This document shows positions 21,086 to 26,843 of a stretch of DNA of 26,843 bases, one piece after another. The first letter of the stretch is position 1; each line of letters opens with the position of its first letter. The DNA comes from JAYEIH01 sp034659995 (GTDB taxonomy: Archaea; Methanobacteriota_B; Thermococci; Methanofastidiosales; B48-G16), in the NCBI GenBank assembly GCA_034659995.1, contig JAYEIH010000008.1:1-26843 (forward strand). Direction: 5' to 3'. The notes below the pieces were generated by a model, which saw nothing but the letters and a program-made list of their open reading frames with translations, was not told the DNA's origin and did not search any database. A program made the translations under genes and the position numbers.

Positions 21086-21985
21086 ATGGAGTTCAAAGAG
21101 GCCTCACTCAGGGACAGGCATATGTACTACAAAAAAGAGTGGAGCGTAAAAGATCTGCCGAAGTTCCTCCGAGACTCGCTGCAGCACAGAGAGCTGGGAT
21201 TTGATCACGATGGCAGCGGTCCGAATGACAGGTACAGAACATTCAGATCCATGGAGGAGTTCGAAAGGTTCATGATGGCGAAGGCACCCTACGCAGCGTA
21301 CTCCTCAGTATCATACTACAAGCATCCCAAAGAAAGGAAAGACTGGTTAAAGGCGGAACTCGTCTTTGATATCGATGCAAAGGATTTACTGGTACGGAGC
21401 TGTGACTGTAATCAGGGTGAGGTCTGCGAGGTATGTCTTGAGGATGCAAAACAGGTGGCACTAAGCATCATCGAAACGCTGAAATCGGAGTTCGGTCTCG
21501 AGGATATTTTCCTGATCTACTCCGGAAGAGGGTACCATGTACGTGCTCTTGACGATGAGGCCCTTGCCATAGAGGATAGAAGTAAGATGCTCAGATACGT
21601 AACAGCCTCCAGAGTTCCCAGGGACCTTTTTATGGAACACGGTTATGCGGCGACATTCAGAAGAATGTTTATATTCACATTCTCACGAATGGATCACAAA
21701 AATAAAAAACTTGAAAAAAACAGGGACGAGATAATAAGAAGACTTGAGAGTAGAAGAGTGGATTTTATGGATTTTGTTGGGAAAAAAACAAAAAATAAGA
21801 TCTTAAAAAAGGTGGCAGGAATAAATGCCGAGTTAGCCGACGGAAAGGTAACCATCGACACCAAACGCATCCTGCGGCTTCCATCTTCTCTTCATTCAAA
21901 GGTATCTATGATCTGTAAGGTCGTAAAGAACTGGGAAAGCTTTGACCCACTAAAGGAAGCCGTTCCGGAGTTCGGAAAGGAATAA
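21086..21985 (+). CDS. priS: DNA primase small (catalytic) subunit PriS
   Basis: 299 aa, somewhat shorter than the usual 330-400. The catalytic acidic pair is Asp95 and Asp97 in LVFDIDAKD. A cysteine set (C106, C108, C114, C117 in SCDCNQGEVCEVCLEDA) forms the zinc knuckle of archaeal PriS. YSGRGYHVRALDDEA is the nucleotide-binding SGRGxH motif (146-151). KVTIDTKRILRLPSSLHSK supplies the third acidic residue and the R-x-P-x-S-L-H motif. With PriL it makes primers for replication. PriL is not in this window. The gene is transcribed from a leaderless promoter and ends five bases before the stop of the convergent unknown gene. Confidence 0.95.
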   Translation: MEFKEASLRDRHMYYKKEWSVKDLPKFLRDSLQHRELGFDHDGSGPNDRYRTFRSMEEFERFMMAKAPYAAYSSVSYYKHPKERKDWLKAELVFDIDAKDLLVRSCDCNQGEVCEVCLEDAKQVALSIIETLKSEFGLEDIFLIYSGRGYHVRALDDEALAIEDRSKMLRYVTASRVPRDLFMEHGYAATFRRMFIFTFSRMDHKNKKLEKNRDEIIRRLESRRVDFMDFVGKKTKNKILKKVAGINAELADGKVTIDTKRILRLPSSLHSKVSMICKVVKNWESFDPLKEAVPEFGKE

Positions 21986-21989
21986 GCCC

Positions 21990-22454
21990 TCAGCTTGCTT
22001 TTATCCCGAATTTGCTGAGAAATTTATCCACACTCGCATTATCCGTATTCATCCTCCTCAAAAGTTCTCCTCTGTTATTTCCATTTGCAAATTTGACAGC
22101 ATTAAGTAAAAGACAGTCTTTATTCGATTTTTTTATTCTTTTTATCTGAGAGGATTCAAGATTTATTGTCTGTATTATACATTCCTCATAAAAGAGATCT
22201 ATCTCGTCAAAGACATTGTCTCCCATAGTTCGGGTTTTTTCCTCCAGTTCAACTCTTTCGGCAGCAATAATATCTCCTTTTTCTACAATGAAGCGGTAAT
22301 CATCATGCGTGCCCTTAAAATCTCTTCCGAAGACCCTAATGTATCCAGAAAACTCAGTGGTTATCTCTAAATCCCTTTTTTTCAACTCACCCAGACACAA
22401 ATGGAAATTCTCTTCCTTTATTTTTCTTTTTGGAGTACCTTTCGGAAGCTGCAT
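21990..22454 (-). CDS. Conserved archaeal protein of unknown function
   Basis: 154 aa, starting MQLPKGTPKRKIKEENF. The first ~90 residues look like an alpha/beta domain (ITTEFSGYIRVFGRDF, YRFIVEKGDIIAAERVEL), followed by helices, a Lys-rich stretch (IKRIKKSNKDCLL) and a short helical C-terminus (VDKFLSKFGIKAS). The MxLPKG opening and the final KFGI resemble archaeal DUF2226-type proteins, but I cannot confirm this by eye. It has its own leaderless-type promoter (TTTAAAAA centred about 26 bases upstream). A 13-bp palindrome lies between TATA and ATG. It faces priS convergently and is separate from the ftsY operon upstream. Confidence 0.75.
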   Translation of the reverse strand: MQLPKGTPKRKIKEENFHLCLGELKKRDLEITTEFSGYIRVFGRDFKGTHDDYRFIVEKGDIIAAERVELEEKTRTMGDNVFDEIDLFYEECIIQTINLESSQIKRIKKSNKDCLLLNAVKFANGNNRGELLRRMNTDNASVDKFLSKFGIKAS

Positions 22455-22457
22455 ACT

Positions 22458-22470
22458 CTCTCATTGAGAG
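22458..22470. promoter_or_regulatory. 13-bp palindrome between TATA and start codon
   Basis: CTCTC-ATT-GAGAG lies three bases before the ATG of the minus-strand gene at 22454 and directly downstream of its TATA box. It is a candidate repressor site. Confidence 0.35.
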
Positions 22471-22475
22471 GTTCC

Positions 22476-22483
22476 TTTTTAAA
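22476..22483 (-). promoter_or_regulatory. TATA box for unknown gene at 22454
   Basis: TTTAAAAA centred about 26 bases before the ATG; leaderless type. Confidence 0.55.
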
Positions 22484-22536
22484 CCTTTCGGTGATAGTTC
22501 TCTTTTTAGTAGGCAAAACTATTACAAACGTTAATG

Positions 22537-23421
22537 TTAGAAAAGATTATTTATAAACCATGTAGGATCAAACGTTTTCAGATCATCATACCCCTGACCC
22601 GTACCCACATATAGTATGGGTTTTTTGGTGGCAAAGGTGATGGAAAGCGCCCCGCCTCCTTTTGCATCCGCATCCATCTTTGTAAGTATTGAGCAGTCAA
22701 CGCCCACATCGTTGAATCTTTCGGCCTGCTCGACTAACGAGTTGCCTGCCAGAGCATCGCCAACGAAAACGGTGAGATCGGGATTCGCCACTCTCCTTAT
22801 CTTTTTAACCTGTTCTATGAGATTCTTGTTTGTCTCTACCCTCCCGGCAGTATCTATCATGACCACATCTATATTTCGTGCTTTGGCATGTTTTACTGCG
22901 TCAAATGCTACAGCGGCCGGATCTCCCCCGTACTCATGCTTTATGGTTTTTATTCCAACATTTGAGGCATGCTTTTCCAGCTGCTCTATCGAGCCAGCTC
23001 TGAACGTATCCGAAGCTGAAAAAACAACGGAAAATCCCTTCTTTTTTAGAAGATTGCCGAGTTTTGCAAGAGTTGTTGTTTTTCCCGTACCGTTAAAACC
23101 TATAAAGAGTATGATAAATGGTTTTTTTGCCTTTATTTTATCGATAAGATCTACTTCTTCAGAGTTAAGAGTCTTCGCTACAGCTTTTTTAAGAGATTTC
23201 TTTACAAAAGCTTTTTTATTATCAAGAAGCCCTATTTTTCCCCCGGAAATATCCTCCTTAAGACTCTCCTTTATTTCATCAGTAACTCTGACAGATACAT
23301 CGTTTTGGAGCAGAATAAGCTCCAACTCCGATAAAATTGAGTCTATATCCTTGTCAGAAAGAGTCTTCTGACTCACGTCCTCAAAAAATCCATCCAGTTT
23401 ATGCTTAAGAGAGCTGAACAT
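22537..23421 (-). CDS. ftsY: Signal recognition particle receptor FtsY
   Basis: 294 aa. Residues 1-90 form the helical N domain. The GTPase G domain carries G1 GFNGTGKTTT (108-117), the SRP-GTPase insertion (DTFRAGSIEQLE), G3 DTAGR, G4 TKMDADAKGG and the closing GTGQGYDDLKTFDP typical of FtsY. It docks the SRP-ribosome complex to the membrane for co-translational insertion. There is no acidic A domain, as in most archaea. It is the last gene of the conserved translation operon: its ATG comes directly after the pfdA stop codon, with no gap. Confidence 0.97.
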   Translation of the reverse strand: MFSSLKHKLDGFFEDVSQKTLSDKDIDSILSELELILLQNDVSVRVTDEIKESLKEDISGGKIGLLDNKKAFVKKSLKKAVAKTLNSEEVDLIDKIKAKKPFIILFIGFNGTGKTTTLAKLGNLLKKKGFSVVFSASDTFRAGSIEQLEKHASNVGIKTIKHEYGGDPAAVAFDAVKHAKARNIDVVMIDTAGRVETNKNLIEQVKKIRRVANPDLTVFVGDALAGNSLVEQAERFNDVGVDCSILTKMDADAKGGGALSITFATKKPILYVGTGQGYDDLKTFDPTWFINNLF

Positions 23422-23814
23422 TTAGTCACGTCTGCCCCTAATCTCTTTCTGTATGTCCCCGAGCTCTTTTTCTACTTTTGAGAGGTTATTATTCATTTTG
23501 GCAGCCGTACTCTGTATGTTATCAGTAAGTTCATCTAATTTTGAAAGGGCTTCATCCACAGAGGCCTCTTTGGAAACGCCGTCACCGATGTTGATTGTTA
23601 CGGTATCCAGCTTTTTCAGTTCTGCCTCAACAAAACAGCCGCCACCAATAGGCATCAGTATTTCCCCTTCGTTTACCTTGTCTATCTCTTTTAGTGTACT
23701 TTTTGCTGCTGCGGTCTCCTTAAGTTTTTCTTCCAGAAGCGCAATATTTTTTATGAGTACCTCTCTCTGCTCCCGAAGATATGCAAACTTTGTGGCCATA
23801 TCATTGTTATTCAT
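23422..23814 (-). CDS. pfdA: Prefoldin alpha subunit
   Basis: 130 aa. Two long coiled-coil helices (residues about 6-45 and 88-125) flank a beta-hairpin region (EGEILMPIGGGCFVEAELK, VTINIGDGVSKEAS). This is the prefoldin alpha arrangement; the protein forms the hexameric jellyfish chaperone with beta subunits and passes unfolded proteins to the thermosome. The start ATG at 23814 overlaps the end of the rplX gene by eight bases, and ftsY follows immediately. The gene order rplX-pfdA-ftsY is a standard archaeal one. A pfdB gene is not in the window. Confidence 0.95.
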   Translation of the reverse strand: MNNNDMATKFAYLREQREVLIKNIALLEEKLKETAAAKSTLKEIDKVNEGEILMPIGGGCFVEAELKKLDTVTINIGDGVSKEASVDEALSKLDELTDNIQSTAAKMNNNLSKVEKELGDIQKEIRGRRD

Positions 23815-23992
23815 CCTTCATCTCCTCTATGCTGTGAATTTCTATGTTGTGTCTTTTAACTCTGTGTCGGCTTCCTATATCGCAGTATGTTCTTTCTCTA
23901 GCCCTTTTCTCACTCTGAGCTTCAAACACCTTTGTAAACCTCTGCATCGCATCGCCCATTTTAAACTCTCCTTGCACTTCAAACTTTTTCAT
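23807..23992 (-). CDS. rplX: Ribosomal protein L18a / LX
   Basis: 61 aa from the ATG at 23992, six bases after GGAGGG. MKKFEVQGEFKMGD, the F-T-K motif and DIGSRHRVKRHNIEIHSIEE are typical of archaeal LX (L20a/L18a), a half-length relative of eukaryotic L18a in the large subunit. The frame continues further upstream, but the ribosome site and alignment favour this start. A perfect 9-bp inverted repeat (24008-24033) lies just before its ribosome site. The last eight bases overlap pfdA. Confidence 0.95.
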   Translation of the reverse strand: MKKFEVQGEFKMGDAMQRFTKVFEAQSEKRARERTYCDIGSRHRVKRHNIEIHSIEEMKDE

Positions 23993-24007
23993 CTTATTCC
24001 CTCCTAA

Positions 24008-24033
24008 ACTACACAGGCAAAAAGCTGTGTAGT
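24008..24033. repeat. Perfect 9-bp inverted repeat upstream of rplX
   Basis: ACTACACAG-GCAAAAAG-CTGTGTAGT. In the transcript it forms a hairpin with an 8-nt loop directly before the AGGAGGG ribosome site of rplX, in the only sizeable gap of the ribosomal operon. It may be an RNA processing site, an attenuator or a site for feedback control. Confidence 0.6.
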
Positions 24034-24064
24034 AAGTATACAAATCCTTTGGATATTGTGTACG

Positions 24065-24706
24065 TTAAAACAAAATATCCTCAATCTTATTTATTTCCGG
24101 GCCGGTACTCTGAGTCCCTACCAATGCTCCGTTCGTATTAGCAAGTACGGAGATACCAAGATAGTAGTTTCCTCTATTTGCGCTTCCTACATCCACCTCT
24201 ACCTTTAAAGCATTTTCCAGTTCATCCAGCATATCCGAGAGATCGGGATGCACAACTGACCCACTATTGCTGCACAGTATCATACTGCCATAGTTAATGG
24301 AATCCAAGACAGAAACCTCAACATCCAGCGCATTTTCTATTGTTTCAGCCTCATCCTCCAATTTCTTGCTCACAACAGCCCCTCTATCGTTGCATGCAAT
24401 CATATTGCCCAGGGCAGTAAACTTTGTAGATAATCTTTCTATTTTTATATCGGAGCTTTTTAATTTTTTAATTTCGTAACTTTCCATATTGTATGGTAGC
24501 ACAAACCCATTTGAGTTTCCAGCACCAAGAATTCCTACTAAATTTGTCCTTGAGACCGTAGTAAGAAATACCTCCGTACCCAGTGTATCCTCCACCAGTT
24601 TTACCCTTTCATCTGCAAAATCGGCAGAAAGGAGCGTTATTTTTTCATTTGTTATACCAAAGGCTCCTATGTATGGGTTTTTTTTAAGCTCCAGCTTTTG
24701 TATCAT
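24065..24706 (-). CDS. eif6: Translation initiation factor 6 (aIF6)
   Basis: 213 aa, family length. Five repeated subdomains of about 45 residues form the pentein fold: IGAFGITNEKITLL, NLVGILGAGNSNGFVLP, LGNMIACNDRGAVVSKKL, YGSMILCSNSGSVVHP and YLGISVLANTNGALVG are the five repeat cores. It binds the 50S subunit and prevents premature joining of subunits. The start ATG at 24706 lies one base after the rpl31e stop, so the genes are coupled. A 72-base gap separates it from rplX. Confidence 0.96.
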   Translation of the reverse strand: MIQKLELKKNPYIGAFGITNEKITLLSADFADERVKLVEDTLGTEVFLTTVSRTNLVGILGAGNSNGFVLPYNMESYEIKKLKSSDIKIERLSTKFTALGNMIACNDRGAVVSKKLEDEAETIENALDVEVSVLDSINYGSMILCSNSGSVVHPDLSDMLDELENALKVEVDVGSANRGNYYLGISVLANTNGALVGTQSTGPEINKIEDILF

Positions 24707-24707
24707 C

Positions 24708-24962
24708 TTACTCAGTGAGATACGCAGTTGCCGTATCCCCCTCTTTTTTAACTCTGATCCTCAGCTTCGCAGGAGGTTTCTCTATACCTCTCTCCCATAC
24801 TTTTTCATTCAGCGCGGCGTCCAATTGTATATTCTCCGTCTTTGTATGCCTCCTTAAAAAGTCCTTTAATACCTTCACGGCCTTTGCACTTCTCTTTTTT
24901 CTTGACGCTCTTTTTGCCTTTCTCAGAGGGATAGTGTATATTCTTTCTTCTCCGGATTCCAT
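24708..24962 (-). CDS. rpl31e: Ribosomal protein L31e
   Basis: 84 aa from the ATG at 24962, beginning MESGEERIYTIPLRKAKR as expected. A TTG further upstream in the frame lies inside rpl39e and is not the start. AVKVLKDFLRRHTKTENIQLD and the LNEKVWERGIEKPPAKLRIRV region are diagnostic of L31e, a protein near the exit tunnel. The rpl39e stop TGA lies five bases upstream and is part of the GGTGAGG ribosome site. Confidence 0.96.
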   Translation of the reverse strand: MESGEERIYTIPLRKAKRASRKKRSAKAVKVLKDFLRRHTKTENIQLDAALNEKVWERGIEKPPAKLRIRVKKEGDTATAYLTE

Positions 24963-24967
24963 GATCC

Positions 24968-25123
24968 TCACCTTTTCAGTTTGTTTCTTCTCCAATGCCT
25001 TCTTTTAGGATGGTTCCTCACATTCATCCTTGTTTTCGCCCAAACCCAAACGGGTACTCTCCTATTTTGCTTCAAAGCTTTTCCTAATCTTAATTTCTTA
25101 GCGAGTGATTTATTTCTTGCCAT
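24968..25123 (-). CDS. rpl39e: Ribosomal protein L39e
   Basis: 51 aa from ATG at 25123 to TGA at 24968-24970. It begins MARNKSLAKKLRLGKALKQN and ends with HPKRRHWRRNKLKR, preceded by RRVPVWVWAKTRMNVRN. This is the very basic L39e that lines the peptide exit tunnel. Ribosome site GGTGAT lies four bases before the ATG. The first 14 bases overlap the PP-loop gene. Confidence 0.97.
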   Translation of the reverse strand: MARNKSLAKKLRLGKALKQNRRVPVWVWAKTRMNVRNHPKRRHWRRNKLKR

Positions 25124-25706
25124 TCATATCACCTTTCCAGTTTAGAACTCTTGTATGTTTATGAGTCGGAAATATACTTTCTGCCTTATTGCCTAAAAAT
25201 ACTCGTATCTCGGTTTCATAATCGGCTGTCATTCCTTTACTGCTGTCATATGTTTCTACTATAAATAATTTATCTGTTAGATACCGCAGTGTCTTGTAAC
25301 CAATGCCACGCAGGGGCGTTATATACTCCACTCCATATTTATCTTCCAGACTCCTGATCTCAGCAAGTCCAAGCCATGGCGTTCTGTCGTCTCTTCTTGA
25401 CCCGTCACAGAGCAGTTTATAATCCTTTGCAAGCGTATGCAGTATCTTCCTGTGAATATACTTAATCCCATTCAAAGGGTACCCATCATCCAGCATTATC
25501 TCACAGCCCCTTTTCAGGACTTTTTTATCTATTGTTACTGCCGTGTGGGAGTACCCCAGTGCTTCTGCAGTCTCGCCCGCTAATTTCCAGCTCTCGCTCA
25601 GACCAAAAGTTGCTGTGATCGTTTTTATGTGGTATCCAAGCTTTTCCAAAATATAAGCTGATAAAGAGCTGTCTTTTCCTCCTGTAAAGAGCAAATTCAC
25701 TTCCAT
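25110..25706 (-). CDS. PP-loop ATP-binding protein (archaeal, ribosomal-operon type)
   Basis: 198 aa from the ATG at 25706 (MEVNLLFTGGKDSSLSAYIL). FTGGKDSS is the PP-loop (SGGxDSS) that binds ATP and adenylates a substrate, as in tRNA-modifying and N-type ATP pyrophosphatases. CDGSRRDDRTPWLGLAEIR and GIGYKTLRYLTDKLF are conserved in this archaeal subfamily, which is nearly always in this operon and is annotated variously as alpha hydrolase or asparagine-synthase-like. A single Cys (CEIMLDDGY) and no zinc motif are visible. A tRNA or rRNA modification role is plausible but unproven. The start follows the PDCD5 stop; its last 14 bases overlap rpl39e. Confidence 0.88.
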   Translation of the reverse strand: MEVNLLFTGGKDSSLSAYILEKLGYHIKTITATFGLSESWKLAGETAEALGYSHTAVTIDKKVLKRGCEIMLDDGYPLNGIKYIHRKILHTLAKDYKLLCDGSRRDDRTPWLGLAEIRSLEDKYGVEYITPLRGIGYKTLRYLTDKLFIVETYDSSKGMTADYETEIRVFLGNKAESIFPTHKHTRVLNWKGDMNGKK

Positions 25707-25708
25707 AC

Positions 25709-26035
25709 TCACTTTCTCGTGATATTAAAGCTTGGTTTTCTCTGTTGCAGAGATTTCAGCAAACTTTTGAGCTTTTTATCTGTAAGTTTTTCCTGTAGCT
25801 TCCCTGACTGCGCCATCTGTATCAGCTGCATCTGCACCTGCTTTGCAAACTCCGGTTTTGCTATCTTTACTCTGTTGAGCCTGGCCCTGGCCTCACTCGT
25901 AAGTATCTGCCGCAGTGCAGACTGTATCTGCAACTCTTGCTGCTGCTCTTCCTGTGCTTTTTGTAACTCTATTTCCCTCCTTTTCTTCATCTCTTCCAGT
26001 TTTTTCTTTTTGATATCTTCGATGCTTTCCTCCAT
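25709..26035 (-). CDS. DNA-binding protein, PDCD5 / TFAR19 family
   Basis: 108 aa. A charged N-terminal coiled helix (residues 1-45, with a Gln/Glu-rich EEQQQELQIQ) precedes a compact three-helix core: ILTSEARARLNRVKIAKPEF, VQMQLIQMAQSG and KLTDKKLKSLLKSLQ. These match archaeal PDCD5 (formerly MTH1615-type) proteins. They bind double-stranded DNA weakly and may act with the ribosome or chaperones; eukaryotic PDCD5 binds the chaperonin CCT. The start ATG is three bases after the rps19e stop, so the genes are coupled. Confidence 0.94.
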   Translation of the reverse strand: MEESIEDIKKKKLEEMKKRREIELQKAQEEQQQELQIQSALRQILTSEARARLNRVKIAKPEFAKQVQMQLIQMAQSGKLQEKLTDKKLKSLLKSLQQRKPSFNITRK

Positions 26036-26038
26036 CGA

Positions 26039-26449
26039 TTATCCCTCAATACTCTGTGAAACGTTATCAAGCAGTGATTGTCCCTTTGGTGTAATAACTC
26101 TTCCTGTATCATTCTCCACAAGCCCAGCTTTTTCCAATTGTTGGAGTATATTTCGAATCACTGCCCCGCTTGCCTTTCTGAATCTCCACGGTTTGTGTCC
26201 CCTGTTTTTCTTGCTTCCGTAGACCCTTCTGAGCCGTGAAACGCCGAGAGGACCGTTCATATAGACCTTTCGAAGGATAGAAGCCGCCCTAATATACCAC
26301 CAATCTTCCTGATCGGGTCGTCTTTCCCTAGATGACGATGTCTTTACGAATTTTGACCATTCCGGTGGTGATACCTCTTCCACTGACTTTAACTCCTCTT
26401 TCAGTTTTCCTATGAGCTTATCGGCTTGAACATCATATACAGTTGTCAT
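26039..26449 (-). CDS. rps19e: Ribosomal protein S19e
   Basis: 136 aa. MTTVYDVQADKLIGKLKEEL, PPEWSKFVKTSSSRERRPDQ, DWWYIRAASILRKVYMNGPL and the winged-helix-like GVSRLRRVYGSKKNRG followed by LQQLEKAGLVE are the successive S19e blocks. It sits in the head of the small subunit and takes part in late 18S/16S maturation. Start ATG at 26449 follows AAGGTGAT by three bases. This is the first gene of the long minus-strand operon through ftsY, with a TATA box at 26482-26490. Confidence 0.97.
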   Translation of the reverse strand: MTTVYDVQADKLIGKLKEELKSVEEVSPPEWSKFVKTSSSRERRPDQEDWWYIRAASILRKVYMNGPLGVSRLRRVYGSKKNRGHKPWRFRKASGAVIRNILQQLEKAGLVENDTGRVITPKGQSLLDNVSQSIEG

Positions 26450-26481
26450 ATAATCACCTTTTGTAATATAGGTATTCTCTC

Positions 26482-26490
26482 TTTTAAAAG
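26482..26490 (-). promoter_or_regulatory. Promoter of the rps19e-ftsY operon
   Basis: AACC followed by TTTTAAAAG about 36 bases before the rps19e ATG, in the 42-base gap after the partial gene. The predicted transcript start is near 26460. Confidence 0.6.
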
Positions 26491-26491
26491 G

Positions 26492-26842
26492 TTACTGGAA
26501 GGTTACGGTGATGGTAAAGTCTGCATTATTAGAATTCAAACTATAGCCATAGACATATATATAAAACGTTTCTGGATTGTTCGGATCGTCAACAGTTATC
26601 CACTCTGGAGGTGGGGGCGGATTTGTTTCATCGTGATAAGTTGAGGTTGCTGGTATATTCTCATCTATCACCCAATTGATATAATCCCAACCATCGTGAT
26701 TTCCTCCTTGCCCTGGTTCATCATAAAGATGCAAATCTAGATCAGCATTATTCTTGGTCCATCTCAATTCTATTCTTATTTGAGAAACCGTATAAAAGTC
26801 TTCTAAACTGAAATTACCAACACTTACATAATCCCTTCGTAC
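26492..26842 (-). CDS. Secreted protein, C-terminal beta-sandwich (PPC-like), 5' end outside window
   Basis: 117 residues of open frame run from the right edge to the TAA at 26492-26494; the protein starts beyond the window. FYTVSQIRIELRWTKNNADLDLHLYDE is typical of a pre-peptidase C-terminal (PPC)-like beta-sandwich, in which aDLDLyv is the hallmark, and it ends ETFYIYVYGYSLNS... DFTITVTF, a final strand pair. Such domains are found at the C-terminus of secreted proteases and surface proteins. A proline-rich loop (PPPPPEW) interrupts the sandwich. The identity of the N-terminal part, and so the function, cannot be judged here. A short ATP-grasp or sugar-binding lectin alternative was not favoured. 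Confidence 0.55.
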   Translation of the reverse strand, partial: VRRDYVSVGNFSLEDFYTVSQIRIELRWTKNNADLDLHLYDEPGQGGNHDGWDYINWVIDENIPATSTYHDETNPPPPPEWITVDDPNNPETFYIYVYGYSLNSNNADFTITVTFQ

Positions 26843-26843
26843 A

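Noticed and set aside
22616..23371. 251-codon plus-strand open frame
   Set aside because: It lies antisense within ftsY; its Ser/Phe-rich composition is typical of the reverse strand of a Lys/Glu-rich gene.
25719..26222. 167-codon plus-strand open frame rich in Cys/Ser
   Set aside because: Antisense to the PDCD5 and S19e genes, with no ribosome site or family resemblance.
1..26843. CRISPR arrays, IS elements, tRNA-linked integrase or att sites
   Set aside because: No regularly spaced repeats, transposase, integrase, or tRNA 3' end duplication was found on either strand.

Overview
The window is archaeal chromosomal DNA. Evidence for this: a TATA-binding protein, the small subunit of the archaeal/eukaryotic-type primase, ribosomal proteins S19e, L31e, L39e and L18a/LX, aIF6, prefoldin alpha, PDCD5, TATA-box promoters that often sit about 25 bases before a start codon, and strong GGAGG/GGTGA ribosome sites inside operons. 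The lineage is most likely euryarchaeal. A cold-shock-domain protein and a bacterial-type UvrB would suit a mesophilic or moderate organism. I cannot name a genus. A run of ten N at 11503-11512 marks an assembly gap, so this is probably a draft or metagenome assembly.

Layout. 1-3.7 kb: the end of an erythromycin-esterase-like enzyme, a large transglutaminase-like lipoprotein with two carbohydrate-binding-like modules, and an MBL-fold hydrolase. 3.7-4.9 kb: a cold-shock protein, tRNA-Ser(GCT), a membrane protein and tRNA-Ala(GGC), all on the minus strand. 5.0-6.3 kb: a TIGR04076-like small protein coupled to a PflX-type radical SAM protein. 6.35-7.8 kb: an NfeD-slipin membrane operon. 8-10.2 kb: a small membrane protein, a winged-helix regulator, TBP and a polyprenol-kinase-like membrane enzyme. 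10.2-13.4 kb: a likely co-transcribed series of thioredoxin, HTH regulator, thioredoxin-like lipoprotein (cut by the gap) and a membrane-anchored Lon-type (S16) protease. 13.4-15.3 kb: UvrB. 15.4-16.6 kb: an accessory patch with a DUF4234-like membrane protein, an unrecognised 59-aa gene, and a ParD/RelB-ParE/RelE toxin-antitoxin pair flanked by two identical 46-bp direct repeats. 16.6-18.5 kb: carbamate kinase and an archaeal phosphoglycolate phosphatase, divergent. 18.5-20.7 kb: gene remnants, then the RNA ligase operon archease-RtcB. 21.1-22.5 kb: priS facing an unknown gene. 22.5-26.45 kb: the conserved archaeal translation/secretion operon rps19e - PDCD5 - PP-loop ATPase - rpl39e - rpl31e - aIF6 - rplX - pfdA - ftsY, tightly packed on the minus strand. 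26.49 kb to the end: the C-terminus of a secreted protein.

Most genes are household genes. The less ordinary signals are the duplicated 46-bp segment around the toxin-antitoxin pair, a perfect 10-bp inverted repeat at the promoter of the transglutaminase lipoprotein, a tandem 17-bp repeat plus palindrome in the divergent region upstream of nfeD, a hairpin abutting the ribosome site of the cold-shock gene, a possible structured leader before tbp, a tRNA apparently co-transcribed with a membrane-protein gene, and a zinc-ribbon reading frame without a start just after rtcB. I found no CRISPR array, IS element or clearly new defence system.
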